64,000 nucleotides of DNA from Inia geoffrensis (Eukaryota; Chordata; Mammalia; Artiodactyla; Iniidae): contig CM070904.1 in the NCBI GenBank assembly GCA_036417435.1, positions 58,025,408-58,089,407 of the forward strand, given 5' to 3'. A program made the position numbers and the translations under genes. Positions 60,004 through 64,000 of the stretch are shown piece by piece (within the stretch, counting starts at the first letter, position 1; each line of letters opens with the position of its first letter). The notes under the pieces are model-generated. The model made no database searches. It had not been told where the DNA came from and saw only the letters and a program-made list of their open reading frames with translations.

Positions 60004-60130
60004 CGGATGGAAGGAAGGAAGAAAGGGAGGAAGGAAGGAAAGAGGGAGGGAAGGAAAGAAGGAAAGAAAGGAAGAAGGGAAGAATGAAAAAAGAGAAAGA
60101 GAGAGAGGACAAGGAAAAAAGAGAGAGAAA
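60004..60130. repeat. (GGAA)n/(GAAA)n polypurine tract
   Basis: About 125 bp almost purely A/G, starting with GGAAGGAAGG units and grading to GAGAGA. A long homopurine run with triplex-forming potential. Open frames rich in Lys, Glu and Arg here are artefacts. Confidence 0.9.
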
Positions 60131-61017
60131 TCAGTCTCTTAAAGGAAGAGTAGAAAAGGAGGAAAAAATATAATCAGCAAAGTAAATTTTGTACTTGTCT
60201 CAAATAACTATGTTCTCTATAGTCTGTATTTATTGGCTGAAGCAATGCACCAGATTGACAGTGCTGGCTGAAGTAGTTAGCGTATTTCTTTGAATAATAC
60301 ACAGGTGAAAGGAAATAAGTGAAAAGAGGAGAATTCAGACCTGAGATTATATAGAAAAGCACAAGAAAAAGTTCCTTGATGACTTTAACATTGGAAAACA
60401 TGAAAAGTGCCATGCTCTCATGTAGTAGGCACTCAAAACACTCTAGCTGCCTACCTCCTTATTAGGCAGTAAGTCTGCCTCACACATCTCCTACAGAGTT
60501 GTTTCTGGGTTATTTGCTCCCTAAAATCTTCGAAGAGCCAACAGGCCATCTGAATGATGTTTTCCTGTATTATTACCACTAAACGTAAAATGGGGAACAA
60601 ACCCCAAATAGAGTAATAACAACAGAATTGAAAAAAACACATTTTTTTCAAATACATATTCCTTATATAATTACTAGGTTCAATATCATTATATTCAATT
60701 TATGTACTAAATTAATATATTAGTAGCAAGAAAGAGAGTGAGAGAGAGAGAGAATATGTACACTCACAAATCTTCCAAAGAATTCAAATTACTTCTCCAA
60801 AATAATTTTTAAAAGAAATTGAGTTCTATTACATAAAATCTTTAATTTATATCCAACTATGAAAATTAGAATACTTCCTTTATTTGATTGATTCTGTACT
60901 TTAATGAATTATATTACTATGGATTTTTTTGTCATAATAATTAAAATTCTTCTGTAATATTCTTATCAGGATTATATGCTGACAATTGCTTTACTCAGAA
61001 ATATTCTATGATGCAAA
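60131..61017. other. Unassigned AT-rich sequence
   Basis: Contains a short (GA)n tract near 60731-60753. Nothing else recognised. Confidence 0.45.
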
Positions 61018-61248
61018 TTTTTATTTTTACCTCTTTATTGGAGTATAATTGCTTTATAAAGGTGTGTTAGTTTCTGCTTTATAACAAAGTGAATCAGTTA
61101 TACATATACATATATTCCCATATCTCTTCCCTCTTGTGTCTCCCTCCCTCCCCCCCCATCCCACCCCTCCAGGCGGTCATAAAGCACCGAGCTGACTTCC
61201 CTGTGCTATGCGGCTGCTTCCCACTAGCTATCTACCTTACGTTTGATA

Positions 61249-61250
<2 letters not shown>

Positions 61251-61286
<36 letters not shown>
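61251..61286. repeat. (TA)n microsatellite inside L1 3' UTR
   Basis: About 18 TA units where the intact L1 has only a short 'tatatatac'. This is an expansion of a pre-existing L1 motif. Confidence 0.9.
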
Positions 61287-61289
<3 letters not shown>

Positions 61290-61413
61290 TGCCTCTCTCT
61301 CACATTGTCACAGCTTACCCTTTCCCCTCCCCATATCCTCAAGTCCATTCTCTAGTAGGTCTGTGTCTTTATTCCTGTCTTACCATTAGGTTCTTCATGA
61401 CATTTTTTTTTTC

Positions 61414-64000
61414 TTAAATTCCATATATATGTGTTAGCATACGGTATTTATCTTTCTCTTTCTGATTTACTTCACTCTATATGACAGACTCTAGGTCTAT
61501 CCACCTCATTACAAATAGCTCAATTTCGTTTCTTTTTATGGCTGAGTAATATTCCATTGTATATATGTGCCACATCTTCTTTATCCATTCATCCGATGGT
61601 GGACACTTAGGTTGTTTCCATCTCTGGGTTACTGTAAATAGAGCTGCAATGAACATTTTTGTACATGACTCTTTTTGAATTATGGTTTTCTCAGGGTATA
61701 TGCCCAAGTAGTGGGATTGTTGGCTCATATGGTAGTTCTATTTGTAGATTTTTAAGGAACCTCCATACTGTTCTCCACAGTGGCTGTATCAATTTACATT
61801 CCCACCAACAGTGCAAGAGTGATCCCTTTTGTCCACACCCTCTCCAGCATTTACTGTTTCTAGATTTTTTGATGATGGCCATTCTGACTGGTGTGAGATG
61901 ATATCTCATTGTAGTTTTGATTTACATTTCTCTAATGACTAATGATGTTGAACATTCTTTCATGTGTTTGTTGGCAGTCTGTATATCTTCTTTGGAGAAA
62001 TGTCTATTTAGGTCTTCTGCCCATTTTTGGATTGGGTTGTTTGTTTTTTTGTTATTGAGCTGCATGTGCTGCTTATAAATTTTGGAGATTAATCCTTTGT
62101 CAGTTGCTTCATTTGCAAATATTTTCTCCCATTCTGAGGGTTGTCTTTTGGTCTTGTTTTTGGTTTCCTTTGCTGTGCAAAAGCTTTGGAGTTTCATTAG
62201 GTCCCATTTGTTTATTTTTGTTTTTATTTCCATTTCTCTAGGAGGTAGGTCAAAAAGGATCTTGCTGTGATTTATGTCATAGAGTGTTCTAAGTTTTCCT
62301 AAGTTTTGCTCTAAGAGTTTGATAGTTTCTGGCCTTACATTTAGGTCTTTAATCCATTTTGAGCTTATTTTTGTGTATGGTGTTAGGGAGTGATTTAATC
62401 TCATACTTTTACATGTACCTGTCCAGTTTTCCCAGCACCACTTATTCAAGAGGCTGTCCTTTCTCCACTGTACATTCCTGCCTCCTTTATCAAAGATAAG
62501 GTGACCACATGTGTGTGGGTTTATCTCTGGGCTTTCTATCCTGTTCCATTGATCCATCTTTCTGTTTTTGTGCCAATACCATACTCTCTTGATTACTGTA
62601 GCTTTGTAGTATAGTCTGAAGTCAGGGAGCCTGATTCCTCCAGCTCCATTTTTCGTTCTCAAGATTGCTTTGGCTATTCGGGGTCTTTTGTGTTTCCATA
62701 CAAATTGTCAATTTTTTTGTTCTAGTTCTGTGAAAAATGCCACTGGTAGTTTGATAGGGATTGCACTGAATCTGTAGATTGCTTTGGGCAGTACAGTCAT
62801 TGTCACAATGTTGATTCTTCCAATCCAAGAACATGGTATATCTCTCCATCTATTTGTATCATCTTTAATTTCTTTCATCAGTGTCTTATAATTTTCGGCA
62901 TACAGGTCTTTTGTCTTCTTAGGTAGGTTTATTCCTAGATATTTTATTCTTTTTGTTGCAATGGTAAATGGGAGTGATTTCTTCATTTCACTTTCAGATT
63001 TTTCATCATTAGTGTATAGGAATGCCAGAGATTTCTGTGCATTAATTTTGTATCCTGCTACTTTAGCAAATTCATTGATTAGCTCTAGTAGTTTTCTGGT
63101 AGTATCTTTACGATTCTCTATGTATAGTATCACGTCATCTGCAAAGAGTGACAGATTTACTTCTTTTCCAATTTGGATTCCTTTTATTTCCTTTTCTTCT
63201 CTGATTGTTGTGGCTAAAACGTCCAAATCTATGTTGAATAAGAGTGGTGAGAGTGGGCAACCTTGTCTTGTTCCTGATCTTAGTGGAAATGCTTTCAGTT
63301 TATCACCATTGGGGATGATGTTGGCTGTAGGTTTGTCATATATGGCCTTTATTATGTTGAGAAAAGTTCCCTCTATGCCTACTTTCTGCAGGGTTTTTAT
63401 CATAAATGGGTGTTGAATTTTTATCAAAATCTTTCTCTGCATCTATTGAGATGATCATATGGTTTTTCTCCTTCAATTTGTTAATATGGTGTATCACGTT
63501 GATTGATTTGCATATATTGAAGAATCCTTGCATTCCTGGAATAAACCTCACTTGATCATGGGGTATGATCCATTTAATGTGCTGTTGGATTCTGTTTGCT
63601 AGTATTTTGTTGAGGATTTTTGCATCAATGTTCATCAGTGATATTGGCCTGTAGTTTTCTTCCTTTGTGACATCCTTGTCTGGTTTCGGTATCAGGGTGA
63701 TGGTGGCCTCACAGAATGAGTTTGGGAGTGTTCCTTCCTCTGCTACATTTTGGAAGAGTTTGAGAAGGATAGGTGTTAGCTCTTCTCTAAATGTTTGATA
63801 GAATTCCTCTGTGAAGCCATCTGGTCCTGGGCTTTTGTTTGTTGGAAGATTTTTAATCACAGTTTCAATTTCAGTGTTTGTGATTGGTCTGTTCATATTT
63901 TCTATTGCTTCCTGATTCACTCTTGGCAGGTTGTACATTTCTAAGAATTTGTCCGTTCTTCCAGGTTGTCCATTTTATTGACATAGAGTTGCTTGTAGTA
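61414..64000 (-). pseudogene. Broken LINE-1 ORF2 (partial, 5' end outside window)
   Basis: By alignment to the intact ORF2 at 53000-56818, I see at least three frameshifts and three nonsense changes. The frameshifts are a 1-bp loss near 63,950, an extra A in the run at about 63,417-63,422, and an extra base near 61,705. The nonsense codons are TCA to TGA at 62,708-62,710, CAA to TAA at 61,922-61,924, and CAG to TAG at 61,477-61,479. RT motifs survive as sequence ([22 protein letters not shown] with A to D), as does the Cys/His motif ([18 protein letters not shown]). In a 69-residue stretch around that motif I count 8 differences from the intact copy. It cannot encode a working ORF2p. Confidence 0.93.

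Larger units (their letters stand above)
61018..64000 (-). mobile_element. LINE-1, minus, running off the window edge
   Basis: Antisense of an L1 closely related to the intact copy: 3' UTR (about 61,018-61,413) with the same phrases ('acaaagtgaatcagttatac', 'cggctgcttcccactagcta'), then ORF2 back to about codon 413 of the intact protein ([10 protein letters not shown] region). A (TA)n array (61,251-61,286) expands within its 3' UTR. The 5' part lies beyond 64,000. It converges with the intact plus-strand L1. Confidence 0.95.

Noticed and set aside
59951..60173. Lys/Glu/Arg-rich frames
   Set aside because: Translation of a GGAA/GAAA microsatellite in two frames.
62961..63416. 151-codon plus-strand frame over the minus L1
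   Set aside because: It is the antisense shadow of ORF2 RT and matches the shadow frame under the intact copy at 54820-55278.
1..64000. A new defence, biosynthetic or signalling system
   Set aside because: I looked for gene clusters, conserved domains and unusual ordered arrays. Apart from L1 ORF1 and ORF2 and their broken relatives, no frame shows a recognisable protein family.

Overview
The window looks like mammalian nuclear DNA from a cetacean, or possibly a close relative within whales plus hippos. The main reason is eight CHR-type SINEs, which are tRNA-Glu-derived retroposons of the cetartiodactyl lineage. They begin with a tRNA-Glu-like head ending in 'gggaagccc' when read antisense, and several have clear target-site duplications. 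Eutherian-wide MIR, L2, MLT1, ERV1-LTR and old L1M remnants fit this. There is no ruminant BovB and no primate Alu. The DNA is AT-rich, and I could not recognise any host protein-coding exon, so it reads as a gene desert or a very large intron.

Layout. Positions 1-19,000 are mostly single-copy AT-rich sequence with three CHR SINEs, MIR and L2 fragments, a (TG)18 microsatellite, a short tandem duplication, and an antisense L1 interrupted by an MLT1 LTR. Positions 19,590-26,760 hold two long, badly decayed L1 elements that converge on each other (plus, then minus), plus a further minus L1 fragment. One SINE sits inside the minus copy. Positions 27,000-35,400 are mostly unique, with a few L2 pieces. 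Positions 35,400-49,200 are a mosaic of MIR, L2 and L1 pieces with a solo ERV1-type LTR and two SINEs.

The outstanding feature is at 50,606-57,210: a full-length, apparently intact LINE-1 on the plus strand. It has a CpG-rich 5' UTR with a YY1-like site at its start, an open ORF1 (301 aa), a 58-bp spacer, an open ORF2 (1,272 aa), a 3' UTR with a G-rich tract, AATAAA, a pure A tail, and a perfect 15-bp target-site duplication. All endonuclease and reverse-transcriptase catalytic residues that I checked are present, as is the C-terminal Cys/His motif. A second L1 enters from the right edge on the minus strand (61,018-64,000). Its ORF2 has at least three frameshifts and three nonsense codons. 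The two L1s are related and convergent, so they form an inverted repeat with arms of about 3 kb separated by about 3.8 kb.

The only genes that work together here are the two L1 ORFs: ORF1p (RNA-binding chaperone) and ORF2p (endonuclease plus reverse transcriptase), which form the retrotransposition particle. The CHR SINEs have no proteins of their own, and their A tails and target-site duplications suggest they were moved by L1 machinery. I found no convincing novel biological system. The best leads are the potentially active L1 and its promoter, plus a few unexplained single-copy segments.
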